Shown here: in pieces, positions 12,089 to 27,000 of the stretch
How the letters are laid out: every line of letters begins with the position of its first letter
Position numbering within the stretch: position 1 is the stretch's first letter
Assembly (NCBI GenBank): GCA_038025085.1
Contig: CM076150.1
Location: 3,638,001 to 3,702,000 of the forward strand
Direction of reading: 5' to 3'
DNA from: Tetragonia tetragonoides
Lineage: Eukaryota > Streptophyta > Magnoliopsida > Caryophyllales > Aizoaceae
DNA length: 64,000 nucleotides
Notes under the pieces: model-generated
Database searches by the model: none
Seen by the model: only the letters and a program-made list of their open reading frames with translations
Told to the model about the DNA's origin: nothing
Position numbers and translations under genes: made by a program

Positions 12089-15000
12089 GTGGTGGTGACG
12101 TCGTCAGCGGTGGTGGAGGTGACGACGTCGTCATTGGTAATGTCACTGATGGCATCATGGCTGTAAACTCGAGTGGAAGCTTTGCCGATATGTTCGATCG
12201 AGCTTTGGAGAAAGAGTTCCCCGAAAATGAGCAAAGTGAAGGTATATTAGATCTGAGCTTTCAATCTCTTTTTGTCTCTTTTGTGTTAACCTAATTTTGA
12301 TTTTAGTAATTGAGACTGATTTAGGGTTTGGCTACTCGATTTTGTTTCAATTTGATGATTTTCTCTATGCAAAGTTCCGGTTGGTAGATCAGTAGGTATT
12401 GATGCGGAATTTGATTAAATTACTTTGTTTTGCTAGTTTATGCATTTGTATGAAGAATGTGGATAGTTTGTTAATTATTTATATATATTTTTTATCTGAA
12501 GAAGTTGCTGACACTTGATTTTTTCTTTGTTTTTGATGATGTGTGCTAAATTTTTGTTGCTGATTATTGCAGCTACTGATACTGGGGGTTTCAACAACAG
12601 TGTAGCAGAGCAGCAGGTTAGTGTTGTATAATTTAATTGTTTGCGCAAAGTTTGGAAAATTGTGATGGAAGAGTTTAGTTGAAACAAGTGTGCATGTATG
12701 ATTACCTAGTTTGTGATGAGATCAGAGCCCTGGATTTCTTAGGAGAACCTTCAGCAAAGAGCTTTATATATTTAGTCATCGAGGTTCCTTCTTATTTGGA
12801 AAGTAGGTTTGATAAGAGTGATTTGTTTGCATGTTGTCTTGGCTCGTCCTAGTGGCATGATACTTGAGTGGCAAATGTTCACAGAGCTATAATTGGGTCT
12901 TACCACTGCATTGATGTAGGTTGCTATTACCTGTATAATTAATTTATTGGAAATAGTGATTTATCTGCTGTCTTGCTATTTCACATTGGGGTTGAGGAGT
13001 TTTTTGGTGCATATGTGAAATTTGACAATGCTTTTAGTTAATTGAAATGATCAGGGTTCAGGGATTAGGTAGAGTAAGGATCTAGGGTGTGCTGTTGCAA
13101 GTTCATGTATCTTTTAGGTTCAAAAGAGGGCAATACATACCACTGTCGATGGGTTTCAAACCCAGCTCCCAATCACTAATTTACAATTCCGCTGAATTTT
13201 GTCAGTCAAGGTAGATAAGAATCCGTATGCCCTGGTGTCTAGGAATATAACAGACCCAAGCCTGCCTATGAGGCAATTGGTTTGAGAGTTGTTATCTTAC
13301 GCAAATTGGCTACTCCCCATTGAGTCTTAGATATATTTTCCTAAACATGATTCCTACTTGGGAACTTGGGAATGGGGAAGGAAGAAGGAAGACATGTTGG
13401 AAAGAAACTTCCATAGACAAGCGTGTGAATACTATGGACATCCCACCCATTTGATGCAACCCATTCGTACTGGTGATGACTCTATAGCCTATACCGCTAT
13501 GCAGAAGACAAAGGTAATCATCTCCAAGGAAACCTCCATTACCATTTATTGGATGAGCAATGTTTTTGGACACTATCTGTCCAACAGCCAAGCCTCCCTC
13601 CTCTCTAGGGCAACCTACACACCATATCCTAAGAGATTAGACAATCCTTCTCACCTTCAATTTCTAACCACAAGAACCCCTCGTCATCTTTTCTATTTTG
13701 TCGCCAACCACCATTGGAATCTTGAACAATGATAGATAATACAATGGAATACTACACAAAGAAGATCGCATGCAACTCATGGTTCATGCATTGTAAAAGT
13801 TATTTTGCGGGATTACTCTCTTTCATTTTAATTCATCTACAGTATTTTAGAAAAACCGTAAAGATCCATTAATTGGGATGCCAAATTCTCTTAAAGGCCC
13901 AAGCTTTCTCTTGGACTGCGATTCTTAATGAAGTTCAGCAAAAATATGCAATGGAGACGGAGGCCACATATGATGATCTCGTTGGATGTTTGAGTAACAT
14001 GCTTTAAGAATGAGGAGATAAATGAGCAAATAATCTATTTTTATTTTCTTTTTTTTGGAACCAACAAATGAACATTCATTCTTACCCCATCCTTTTGCAT
14101 TGAAGTCTGTGTGTATTTGGAGTTGTTTGAGATTTTCAAAGAATGATAGGTTTCTAGTTCAAGCTTGCTGGCAATGTTCCAGATTTAGAGGCTTTCTAAT
14201 CTAAGGAGGGGGATATCCAGTGAAGGTGTGCAATTCATGCTCCGGTGTGGTTTGTGTGGATGGAGACTGGAGAGAAATAACCGGATTTTTTGGAATTATT
14301 TTGTTCCAGGAGACTGGGCGCAGAATAAAGTGGATGTTTTGTTATGGGTTTTTGCCCGTAAAAATTTCCAAGTGGTTTCTTTATGAAATGTACAGATTGG
14401 AGAGATCCGTTGTTTTGATTGTTGACTAGGAGAACTTTTTGTCCTTACTCTTGTGATTGTTTGATTATTGATTAGTACATTTACATTCTGTCGGATTCCA
14501 GCTTAACTATTTTTTTACTGCTATGGGACTTTGTGCAATGAAGCTGTTCTATGTTTGTTATCCATTTATGTTATCCTCTGTTGGCTTCTGGAATACTGCA
14601 GGCAAGCAGAAAACTGCCTGTGTTTATGCTTTGCTTGTGGTTGTAAGTACTAGATAAAACTTTTGGTGCATATGTTTATGTGGCAATTCTCTTACTTACA
14701 GGTTTTAGAGGGTCAAGAATTAGGTAGGGTGAGGATCTAAGGATGTGCTGTTTTTAGTTCGAATCTCTATTAAGATATAAAAGAGGTATACATGCAAATG
14801 TAGATGGGTTTCAAACCCAGGTCTCAGTTACAACATACAACAACCTTCACCAATCCACAGGCTTATTTTAGTTTGTAAGTGCCCAAGTGACAGATGGTGT
14901 ATTATATAGGTAATGTACTTTGGTTGGAAGAGTTAAGTAATATAATACTTGTACTGGTGTAAAATCGTATTACTAATGGATTCTCATTGCCATTTTCTCT

Positions 15001-18000
15001 CTCCTTTTGTTTTTATAATAAAATAATTTTTTTTAGGGGAGGCGAAAGTGAAGATGATGGATACCTGTACACTTATCTATGTTGGCTATAAGAGCTGGGA
15101 AAGTTGAGGGTAGGAATAGAAGCTGAGCACTTTTTGTTTGGAAACCTTGCTCTTGTCTTACTGTATTTTGTTATTACATAACTAGCTTCTAAATTTATAT
15201 TGAGGGTTGGGGGCTACTTTGAAGGAGTTGCTGGCCTATTGATTTATTCACATATTTTACTGTGGACTTTCAACAACACCTACAGTTTTATAAGGCTGCA
15301 GCTCATGAGTCATGCTTTGTAAACCTCTTTGCATGTTTAGATCAGTCTCTTTTCATTCTATTGTATTTTGAAAAGCATGAAAGGTCTTTGTTCAGCGTTA
15401 CTATTCTTTCTGCTATTAACAAATCTGTGCAATTGAGCCATCCTCTATTTATTCTCTGTATATTTATGTGCTACTGTTAGCAATGGGAAGAGTGTGGGGG
15501 GGTGGGGATAAAGTTGAACGCATCCCGTGCTAATGCTTGACATTTTTGTTAACTAAATGTGAGGAGCTTTTACTGTATTTCATATAGCTGTGTGTATTTA
15601 CATACTGCATCTCTTACAAATGTTCTGAAGTTGAACTTGTTTGGTTCAATCAGGCAGTTTTGGAGACAGTTGCTAGAGTGAAGCCGAAGAAAAATGAAAC
15701 AAAGGAGGACAAGTATGTAGTTTTCCGTATGGATGAAACAAGCTAATTTGTACTTTTGTAGCTTTATTTATAATACTGGCTCATAAGTTTAGGACTTCAG
15801 AACTTTCTTGGTTTCTTGTTTGATATGCTTCAGCTTGGTTTTCTGCAAAGCTTTGCCCTCTCTGAATATGGGAGGGTATGTTAAATTGTGATTTTTGGCC
15901 ATTATTCCAAGGTCAAGCTGTTAAATTAGCTAATTTTAGAAAGTTGAAAATCAAAACTGCTAACTTAGTTTTTATTTTTTATGTTCTTGTATATACTTGT
16001 TTGGAAGCGTGATCATTTTCTAAACCTGAACACTCTTAACATATGCTGTGTATCTTCTCTAGGTCTTTTAATGTTTTCAATTTGGATAATGAGAATGGAG
16101 CTGAAGATACGCCAACCTTGATAGACCGAAAGGTACATCCTGCATACATAATAATCAGCATCTTGTTGCTTTGGACATTCCATTTTACCTCACAATAGGG
16201 CATCTTAAAGATTATGATCCAGATTTTGCAATGGTTTTTGCTCAGGATAACGTTTTCATTATATCCAATCCCAAGTCAAAGTATCCGATGCTGCAGCTAG
16301 ACTTACGGTCAGTCAGCATTTCACCCATTGTTATTTGTTAGTCATTGACTAGGCCTCACAGAAGTAGTAGTCAGTTGATTTCTGATATTTCTTTATCTGC
16401 AGATTGATATCGGAGCTGGTTGTTGTGATTGTCTCCGCAACTTGTGGTGGTATTGCCTTTGCTTGTGCTGGGCAACCGGTATGCTGCTATCTCTACTTAA
16501 TTCATCTCTGCCTTTACAGTCAAAACAGCATCATTCATGCCAAAATGTCTCTTTAATGGTTTCAATGCTACTCATAATTCGTGCCAAAACTTGTTTAATA
16601 CCTTTCAGTGTGCATTCGGAGAGACTTGAGAGAGACACATGCTTAGTTCACTTGTAAATTTTTGCACAAGCACTTATCCCCATTGATCAAGTGTCAATTG
16701 AACTCAATTGTTCCGTATCAGCCCTAGGATTATTGTCTAATGTACCTGAAATGAGACGAGCCCGAGTCAGTCCCGCTCGAAGCTTGCCTCAGTTTGTTTT
16801 TGCCCAACTCGGTGAAGGCTCAGGCTCGGCTCGGTTTAGGATCGTGGTTCGGCTCAACTTGTCTAGGCTTGTATTCAATCTCACTATTACAAACAAACAT
16901 TAACAAAAATACATCAGTTTAAAATGTTTGCAATTGAAATCAACTATGAGTGATCCTTCCACATTATAAAATTGAGTAACCCCCCAATTTTTTATATAAA
17001 TATTTTATTTTATGATCTCATTCAAATAGGGGGAGAAATCAAGTTACCCGAGCTAACCGAGTTGAGCCGTAGTAGGCTCGGGCTCGGAAACCATTCATGC
17101 AGAGCTTTGACCGAGCCGAGTCCAAGGGCTCACCGAGCTGGCTCGCCTCAGTTACACTTTCTTGCAGGATCAGGTTTTGCTGTTTTTGAATGAAATCAGT
17201 GGGATTATAAGTGGAATACAACTGTCTCACTGATTCTAAGTGATGCAATTTTTTTCTTTAGAACTGGAAACGAACATGGGAAGAAGTGAAGAACAAAGCC
17301 TCATCCTTTTGTTGGTTTCTCTTGATATTGTTTTCCCAAAATTGAGATGAAATTTGGCCAAACACAAATCAATCAAAGGAAATTTTTGAGTTTTAGATGA
17401 TTGCTCTCCTCTAGACAGCAGCCATGGTTGCTTGATAGAGGAGCTTCGAGGGTTATTTTAGTATTTTTGATGTTTTACCTTTGGTTTTTGTACGTTACTT
17501 GAGCAAGACCAACAACAAACAAAGTAGATACTCCGACACTGTAGGTTTAAATACTTGGTTATAGCTTAAAAATATGGATAGGTTGAATGAGAATGCTCTG
17601 CACAAATTCAAAGTGGAATGGCTAAACATAAATGGGGCTGTTCAGATTCTTATGACGGTGTGAGTAGAGGATACCACTTGCTTGAGGTGGTTTGTGCGGC
17701 CATTCATCATTTGTCACTAAAGAGGTGGTTGGTGTCCGGACAGGTGGTTGTGGTGCTCGAGATCTTTGACTGCATAGATGAAAAGCTAAATAATCTTGAA
17801 ATCGACTAAGATCTGGTGGCCGTATTGAACCCCAAATCCATTTGTTCCATTACATTTTGGACGAATGCCCATCAATAAGTGAAGGCTGAAGTTGGATGGG
17901 AGTCTGTTCTCGCGTAGGAACTGCCCCTTCTAGTTTGGGTGCTAAGATGAATGGCTAACCGATGTCGGAGTTGGGTGAAATTTGAAAGGTAAGCTCTACA

Positions 18001-21000
18001 TGTGGAAGTTTTAATCCAACATTTGGTATGTCAATTAGATATTCCAGATTAGGAGTGAGGTCCTCAACGATTTTGGTCATGGAGGGTTGTTTGTGTGTTG
18101 TTTAGTCCCCACCTTCAGATATTTGTATCCTTTGATGAGCGGGCAATGAGACAACTTTACATTTGTTTTTTACATGTGACATTACTTGTACCATCTGGGG
18201 GAGGTTGTTTGGTCTTTCTGGAGAGACGTGGGTTTGCCCTTCTTGTGTGGAGTTCTTTCAGGTGCGGTTTTTGGGGCTTGGGAGAGGAAAGGAGAGGAGA
18301 TTATTATGGCGTAGTGCAGTTGTTGCGATCGTTTGGTGCCTTTAATTGGAAAGGAATGCCCGGGTCTTTTATGGGTTGACCATTTCAGTTAATTTGCTGT
18401 GGGATCGGGTCACTTATCTAGTGTCATTATGGGCTAGAGCTGATGGAGCATATAGGAGTTATTCTATTCTTGAGATCCAGCATAACTGGGCTAACCTGTA
18501 ACTCTTTCTGGAGGACAGCTTATCCTCCTTTGCTGTAAAATTTTTGGTACTTCACTAATACATCCTATCTCTTAATCAAAAAAAGCTGTGTGCAGTAATA
18601 CTTAATATTTCTTGAAACTTTGGGATCCATCTAGCAAGATCTAGATACCATTTGCCTCTCGTCTTCTTGACAAATCACCCACTTTTTCCTTTAATAAAGA
18701 ACATTGATAATCTTAATAACTGTGAAAACTTAAAATTACAACAAAGACAGGACAAAACTGTCCTTTATAAAGAAGCTAATTAAAGTGGCCCACTGGACCT
18801 CTGAATTTCACCCTCTTTATGCCGCAAGCATTAAAAGAAACGCAATTCTGATGAGTGAACTGAAATTGTTGCAGGTTATTACTGGTTATCTGTTGGCAGG
18901 ATCTATCATTGGACCTGGGGGCCTCAGTTTTGTAACTGAAATGGTTCAGGTATGCTTATTCTCCAGTTCTTACAAATACTAATAAATTTTTAGGGAATAA
19001 GCTTCAGAGGAAATAACTTTCATGATCTCATCGATGTCTATAATATAGGGATATAGTGGGAGAACCAATCATCTAAGTTTGTGAACAAACTAACAATGAA
19101 GAAAATAAGAGAGAAAGAAAAGGCAGAAGTAATTGGTTGGCATCTGACTTTCTGTATGATCTGGGATCAGGGATCATCTGGTCGACTCGTTTTCTTCATC
19201 ATATTTGTATCTCTGCAGAATTTTACAAGCTAAATTAAATCATTATTATGCTTCTGTAGGTTGAGACGGTGGCTCAATTTGGTGTAATTTTTCTCTTGTT
19301 TGCACTGGGCTTGGAGTTCTCCACGACAAAGGTCTCATTGGAAAATTTGAATTTTCCGCTACATGTTTCCCTTAGGAGTAGGATGTTTCTAGGTAAATGT
19401 GTTCATTTTTGCATCTGTACTTGTGGTTGCAGCTTCGTGTTGTGCGAGCAGTTGCTATTCTTGGCGGCATCCTCCAGATTTTCCTTTTCATGTTCCTGTG
19501 TGGAGTGACAGCTTCAGTATGTTTATACTTATCCTAACACTTGGTATCCTTTCACATGTTTGAGCTTTACAACATTGGAGGTTTCTGCAGTGGTCCATAA
19601 ATTTTGAATGAATGATTGCACTCTTATATTCTGGTAGCTTAGCAGCTTGAGTATTACTTAATCTGTCCCAATTTGGTTGGGAACTTGGCCACTTTTCTTC
19701 TCTGGGGTGATATACCAAAATGCTTGCACTTTGGGCATTGAGACTATTGCATATAAACTAAAGCACACGCCACATTTATTGTTCGGACTTTGGAGGCTAG
19801 ACATAAAAGATAATGAACCAAAATTAACGGGAATCTTTGAAAATAGGATTTATGAATGATAATGTGGTTCATTTATGTATTTTTACTCTATGTGCGCTTC
19901 CAAATTGGATGAGTGGAATAGGACTGTGGTAGTTTCTTCTATCTTTGTTAATTGAGACAGATATTAAGCTTTATGGAGATACTGCAGAATGCAGAGTGTA
20001 TGTGAATAAATATCATAGGACACATCAGAAGGTTTTTCTTTTTACTCTCATTCATTTTTCCTGCCCATAGAAAGAACCTTTTGGCTGAGTTTACACGAAC
20101 CTCAATATAATGTATTCTAGAAAGCATTGATGGGGAGATAAGGTTACTTTTGAGTTATTCTAGTCAATTACCTTTTCTTGCCCTCCTTCCACTGAAAGGG
20201 TCTAGTTCACTTATAGCCGCTAAATGATGAGTATTTCTTGCATGCACTTGGCATATACGATACACCAAGAAGTCTTGGGGCTGCACAAGCCAGCGTTTAA
20301 TAGTCTTCGCAGTCAGCCCGTTGTTTCTTTGCCTCTCTGGTGTATACAATCCACCAGGAGTATGCAACACTTTCCATTTAATGATATGCTTATCACTTCG
20401 TTTTCATTCCAGTTCAGGAAATTATATGCCCAAACTTTCCGTTTCCATTTCCATTTCTCTGGTCTTTTTTCTCTTTCAGAGGATTTTTATTTGCATGTTG
20501 GGCTTTTCATGAAGCTGTTTTATGTTTCGCAGTTATGTGGTGGCAAAATATCTGAAGGCGTTTTTGTTGGTTTGTTCTTGTCGATGTCATCGACTGCAGT
20601 GGTATGTCTTGTAGACTTATATTCTGTTGTAGTGTATTTGCTTATAAATCATTCTTTGTCTGCTCAGTTGAAAAAGCAGGCGTTCTAAATTATGGCATAT
20701 TTGATTGTGCGTCTTTATTTTATGTGCCTTTTTCTGTTCTCTATAATATAATAATAATGAAATTAATGAAAATTTTCAAATTCAAATTTAAATAAAAATT
20801 ATTATTATTGCGATTCCTGAGGTCCCTTGTGGAGGTTTTCCTAGCCGTTATTCAAGGCCCATGGGATTAGACAGCCAAAGCCCGAATACCCATCTAATTA
20901 ATATTGATTTCCCTGGAACCATGAGTTATTGGCTGGAGTGGTTCCACACTTGGCAAGATAAACACTAATGCGCTGGAGGAGGTTGGTGTTGTCTTCGAAT

Positions 21001-24000
21001 GTTTGTGCACTTTGTTGGGCTAGTAGTGAGAGTGAGACAACATCACATATACTATTGCTATGTCACTTGGACTCGGCCAGAAGTTGGAGTTTCGACTTTC
21101 AAGTGCCCGTAATCAGTTCAAACTTGGCCCTTTTTTTGTTGAAAAGTCTGAAAATTTTTCAATTAGAATGGAGTGTTCATACCCATGCTAGAGTGTCAAG
21201 TGCCCGACATAGCACATCGGTACTAAAGGTGAAATGAAGAGTTCGAGTAACAAAGTATTATTGCTCTGTCCGATCGATGTCACAATTTCTGCCTAAGCTG
21301 TTTGGAGTGGGTTGAGAGGCTTGGGCGTGTTCTCTTACTGTCTTGGATTTTCTGCAAATTCAGTTTGTGGAATTAGGCAGAGGTAAGGGGAAAACTATTC
21401 TGTGGTTGAGTGCACTCTTGGTACTTTGTGGTGTATTTGGTTGGAGAATGCTCGGTTGTTCTGTTCATTATGGTAACTGGAGTTTTTGGAATCACACAAC
21501 TGTTTTCGTTTCTTTATGGACTAAGGTAGTAGGGGATGTTAAAGTTGCTCTCTTTAAGAGCAACGTAATTGGTGGGCTGATTTGTTAATGGATCCCTCCT
21601 AGAGGATGACTTATTCTATTGTGCTATATTCTTGACTTCTATTCATACAAACTTTTTCTTATCTAAATAAATAAATAGGTGCTTCAAGCTTTGGGCCCTC
21701 AGCGCGGTGCTAAATATTCATATCAACACGTGGTTCTGTGGAAGAAGAGATTCGGGTTGGTTGATAGTGGATACCTGCAAAAGTTTGAACATGTACATAT
21801 TCAAACTGAGAATTGATCTTAGGTTATAAATGTAGTACGGAGTACCTTCCTTTGTTCAACCTATATACTAGACCCAATATCCTGTTGTCCTTGAATAGAA
21901 GTATACAGTTTGCAAATTTCCGAAGAATGGGTTCACGTTTACTTTTCCTTCTAAGCACATTGCTTAAGGTGTTAGATATTTTATTTTTTTTTGATAATTA
22001 AGTGTTACAATGTTAGTGATGATTCTGAAGATATTGTATGTAATAATGACCTTAGGTTCTGAAGTTTTTGATGGAAAGAAGTAGCGTCAATGCCCTGCAT
22101 GGTCAGGTCACTATTGGTACTCTAATTTTGCAGGTCAGCATTCTTTATACCGTCATTTTTTCCTACTTCATACGAGAAAGATTTAATCTACTAATATTAT
22201 GTATGTGAACGGAGGCCAGGGTAGACAATTAGCTATTTAATTTCCTAGCCATTTCTTCCTGTTTAGTGTTTCGTTATGCAGCCTAGTTTTCTAATTCATT
22301 AATCCTCTATTATTGCTGTCATCTAAAAGATCTTTTATTGATGCTAGGACTGTACTGTGGGTTTACTTTTTGCCTTCTTACCAGTCCTCGGCGGTAGTTC
22401 TGGTATTCTTCAAGGAGTTATATCCATGACTAAATCGTAAGTTCTCCAACTTCTTGTTTCTGTCTTGCAAGATTTTATAGCAGTAACACAAAATGGGTAG
22501 GTTGGAGGTGCAATTATGGCACCACAACAGGACCAGTCATCAATATTTAGTGTAGAATTGACTGAAATGAAAAGGTGAATGTCAAAAGAATCATTACTTT
22601 GTCATGTTGAAGACCAGAAGTATCAAAAATCAAAAGTCCCATAAGCTCCTCTAAAATTCTTTTGCATCTGGCTCCCTTTCACATACAAGACGATATGATT
22701 AAACATTTAATATTCAATATGTGTATCTAAGATATATTTTGATGGTGCAACTGAACAAAATACTTGCTGCTGTGCATGTACACTTTCTCATTTAGAACTC
22801 CAATAGTTAGGTTTAGGTGTATAAAATGTATCGCTAATCCAGTCTGAACAGATCTAGCTACGCCAAATCTGGCTAACTGCTGGTTTTTCCTGTGTTTAGA
22901 CTGTTGAAAGAACCACCAGCAAGCTCTATCAAAGCCTTGGTCACTGAACTCTTTCAGCTGACCCGGCTGTAGCTGTAGCTCTCTTTGCCTTATTACTCAG
23001 CATTGGGGACTTAAGCAATCAGCAACCGTCCCTATTACCTGCTATCATTACCTCATGCCACTGTTTGCTATCGATTCCTGCGTGCACCATGACCTGGCAG
23101 CATTTTTGGGCAAATTCTTGGCTACACCTAAGAGGAGTCAACTTGGCTACACCCACAATGAAGTAGTGGGTGTCCAACAATGAAGTATACTACATTTTGA
23201 AAAAAATAAAAGTATTGTGAGAGGGTGTGGCCAAGTTAGCTACACTTAGGTGTAGTGAAGAACCGTAGGAGGCAAATTCTTGGCTACACCAAAGAGAAGT
23301 CAACTTGGCTACACCGACAATGAAGTAGTGGGTGTCCAAGAATGAAGTCTACTACATTTTGAAAAAAAATAAAATAAAATTTAAAAAATAAAAAATAGTG
23401 TTAGAGGGTGTGGCCAAGTTAGCTACACTTAGGTGTAGTGAAGAACCATTGTTTTTTAGGGAGCTTACGGTATATTGCCAGATATCAATCCCTGCCCACC
23501 TTACCGTCTCAAAAGAGAGTCTTAAATTCTATGTGGTTGAAAGATTGAGAAGTCTATTCAGCTGCTACTGATGTGTATTTGGTACAGTTTGAACCAATAG
23601 AGTGAAGGGTATTTTGACTGATGAAAGCTGAAGGAATTTTCAATTTCAATTGGTTGATGAAATGGCATATTTCATTGCTTATTTTTCCTTGTTTTTGTGT
23701 TGGGGGTGGGTTGGCTGGAGAGGTGATGTTGCGATGATGTCAATACTAGGACACTAGCTGATGGGGTAGACTGACGGTCTGACCGTCGACCTTGAGCTAA
23801 CTTATTTAGTTGTTGATAATGAATGTTTCTCCACTTAAGGAAAGAAGTTAGTGCTGGTTTTGTCTCTTAGACACTGTGTCCTCTAGGGGTTCATTTTTCG
23901 GATAGTTTCAGAAAATTGTAATTTTTTGTGAAATGATATCCAAATCCGATTTTCCGGATAATATCATATCGGATTTTCGAGTTCGGATTATTTTGCACAG

Positions 24001-27000
24001 CCCTTACTGTCCTCAAACGATATCCTACTTACCCATAAACTCTTACAAGGGATCTTGATGTAGTTAAGGCAACACTGGAATATTAGAGGACTGTAGCCAA
24101 TCTTCAACCACCATCAACACAATCAATAGAACTTTCCAATCCAGTGCCATACAGGCATACAGCCACAATCTTCAGTCCTATAATATGGACGATGACAATT
24201 AAGTTAATGCGTTAACGGATTGCAGTGTAGGATATCCACACCAATAGGATCCAAAAAGTTTTATAGTTCACCTAGTAAATAATTGGGGCTGTCCTTTATA
24301 TATTGTTTCTGAAATTATGGATCTTTTCAGGTTTGCAACTTTGATCACCTTTTTGGCTATCTTGTCGATATTGACTCGTACTGTGGTACCATGGTTCCTT
24401 AAGCTGATGATAAGCCTCTCCTCACAGGTAAGCTCTAGCACCAGTAAGGCTGTAACCAGTGTCCATCTTAAACAATATCTCTTCATTTAAAAAATAGAAG
24501 TAGAGATGAGAACAATGTCTTTTAATGTTTTTACCTTCAAAATGACAATGTTCGTATATATGCAGACGAATGAACTATATCAACTGGCGTCAGTGGCATT
24601 CTGTTTGCTTGTTGCCTGGGTTAGTGCCTTATTTATTTATTTATATGTTTGACCGTGCAATCTTTGCACTTCTTCTGTTTTTCTCTTTGCTTCAATTAGC
24701 TCATTGTTTTCAGAGTTCATATTTGTTATTGGAATTCTCACTGTGGATGGAATTTGTACCTGTACCCGAGTGATAGGTGTTTTTATGTAAAATAGGAAGG
24801 GGGAAAAAGATCGCGGAAGAAAATTTAATTAAAAAGAAAGAAAAGAAATTGTCGAATGAATGAAGAGGGAAATCTGACGTGAGAAGGAGAGAGGTCGCTG
24901 GTACAGGATAGTAGTTGGGCGTTTAATTACATGTGTTGTCAAGCATGCACCACAACATAAATATGAAAGCAGAATCCTTGGGGCCGCCTAATATAACAAA
25001 CCTTGGATATCTATTTGCCAATGCAGTACTAATACTATGAAGCAATTTATACCGAGCCAGTGGTTTTAAACATTAATATTCCTATGGTTGATGCTTGTTG
25101 TATGAATGCGATTTTAACATGGGTGTGTCATCTCAGTGTAGTGATAAGCTGGGTCTCAGCCTTGAACTGGGGTCCTTTGCTGCTGGAGTTATGATTTCAA
25201 CTACTGATCTTGCTCAACATACACTTGAACAGGTATGCCTTTTGTTTACTTTATTTACCTTTTTGAAGGCTTTTTGTACATTATAATATTGTTCGCCCTT
25301 TACTTTTTTGGGATTGGTTTTTTGTCTAGAAATGTTAGCTTCTGCCATATGTTTCTGTTGCTACTTACTAATGTATATATTTTTTCCCTTTGTTGTGTGT
25401 GATAATCTTGTTTTCTGAGATGACTTTTGTGCTTGCATTTCAATGTCTTTTAGGCTAGAAAGTAGTGAAAGAGTGAAAAAAAAGTATTGTCACAGCTGGC
25501 ATTAGTTATTCATTCATTGAGATGAAAGAAACTTCTTCAATTGCTACAAACTATAGCAAAAAAGGTCCTTCTCAAACTAACAAAATAAATATATAAGGCT
25601 ACATGAAAATGAGTCTGTATAGGGTCCAGGAAGACTTCCTGATCAGCTGCAAAAGTCAAGCTTTGATTCCTCATTAAAAGTATATTCTCTCTTTCTGATG
25701 ACAAACACCAAAGAATAGCAAAACATAACAGAAATGGATTTCTCTCTCTTGTCAACTCCTGAGATTTTGGAGTGAAAATGCTCTGAATCGTAGTCGAAAA
25801 TCCTATTGTATTTCTTTTGCCTGGTCAAGCTCACTTGTGAACCATGCTTGCGTTTGGGAGTTCATTTCTCAGGTGTTGTCTCTCTTCTTCCCTCTAGTCA
25901 ATGTCAAATAGGGAAAGTTCAGGTCAAACTTGGGAATACATGTGGAAATGAATAACCTTTTTTTCTTGCTTAGATGTTTCTCTTCCAACCTTTCCGCCTT
26001 CCATGATGCTGCCATTTCTTCTTTCTACTTGAGTGAAGTGCTTCTTTGGATCTTCACCTATGTTGACATCCTTTTGAGTGGGAACCAGAAGAGCTCACCT
26101 CTTCCACTGGGTGTGTATTCGTCAATTATCTTCTTTGTCACACAGACTCCTCATTTCAGCAAAAGGATCTAAGTTGAATCTTTGGACACTTTTATACAAT
26201 ATTATAAGTGGGCACTTCTATTTTTAGTAAACAATCCTTAAAACAGATGAATCCGATCCTCGGATCATACCCAAATCCAGTGCTTAGATCCTTGGATCCC
26301 TGAGTTTCAGAAACATAGCTCGACACTATTCTCCTTAAACTGTTATCCCTTAGTTACCCTGGCTCTTCCAACCTTCCTGCTCGCCATGATGCTCCCATTT
26401 CCTCTTTTTACTCGAGTGAAGGGGATCTATGGATCTTCACTTACGTAAACATCCTCATGAGTGGGCGAGGAGCCCCCCATCTTCCACTGTGTATTCCACA
26501 CAATCCTTCTTACCACGGTTGATGGTTCTTGGGGTATTGAATTGAACCCATAACAGTACTTTTCTTGCAGATCTTTTGTCCCCAGTCTTAACCTTTCTGC
26601 ACATTACCCACCTCTTCGCATTACCATTTCATCTGAAGGTTGAAAGTGCTTCTTAAATCGCTCGCTTTTGTTTAGATTGTGATACCAGACTACTAAGTAA
26701 GGGCAACATGCTATAGGGGATCTGGTTTGCACATCTCTCTTGAACTTGTGTGTTCATGTTGAGAGATCAAGGGAGCGTGTTTGCATTTGTTCATAATTTT
26801 TGCGGTTGCACAAACGTTATGTGTGGTATTGCCGTGGAGCTGTCAGCTGTGAGTATCCCCTGCCATAAATATCGCTCATTTGCAGCCAAAGTATGTTGGC
26901 TCGGGAAGTAGCAACTTGAAGAAGCTGCTTTGATGTTGTACGCGGTTTTCTGGTTAGAGAAGAATTCTCATATCTTCTGTGGATGCTGCCATCCACCAGA

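Noticed and set aside
13358..13732. 124-codon open frame in KEA intron 2
   Set aside because: No family signature; overlaps an open frame on the other strand.
14800..14824. tRNA-like B box (GGTTTGAAACC) in KEA intron 2
   Set aside because: No A box at the right distance and no cloverleaf; it is a simple palindrome in a repeat.
22898..22972. Possible extra KEA exon reading LKEPPASSIKALVTELFQLT
   Set aside because: Exon 12 joins exon 13 in phase with the exact family spacing; this segment is not part of the conserved protein.
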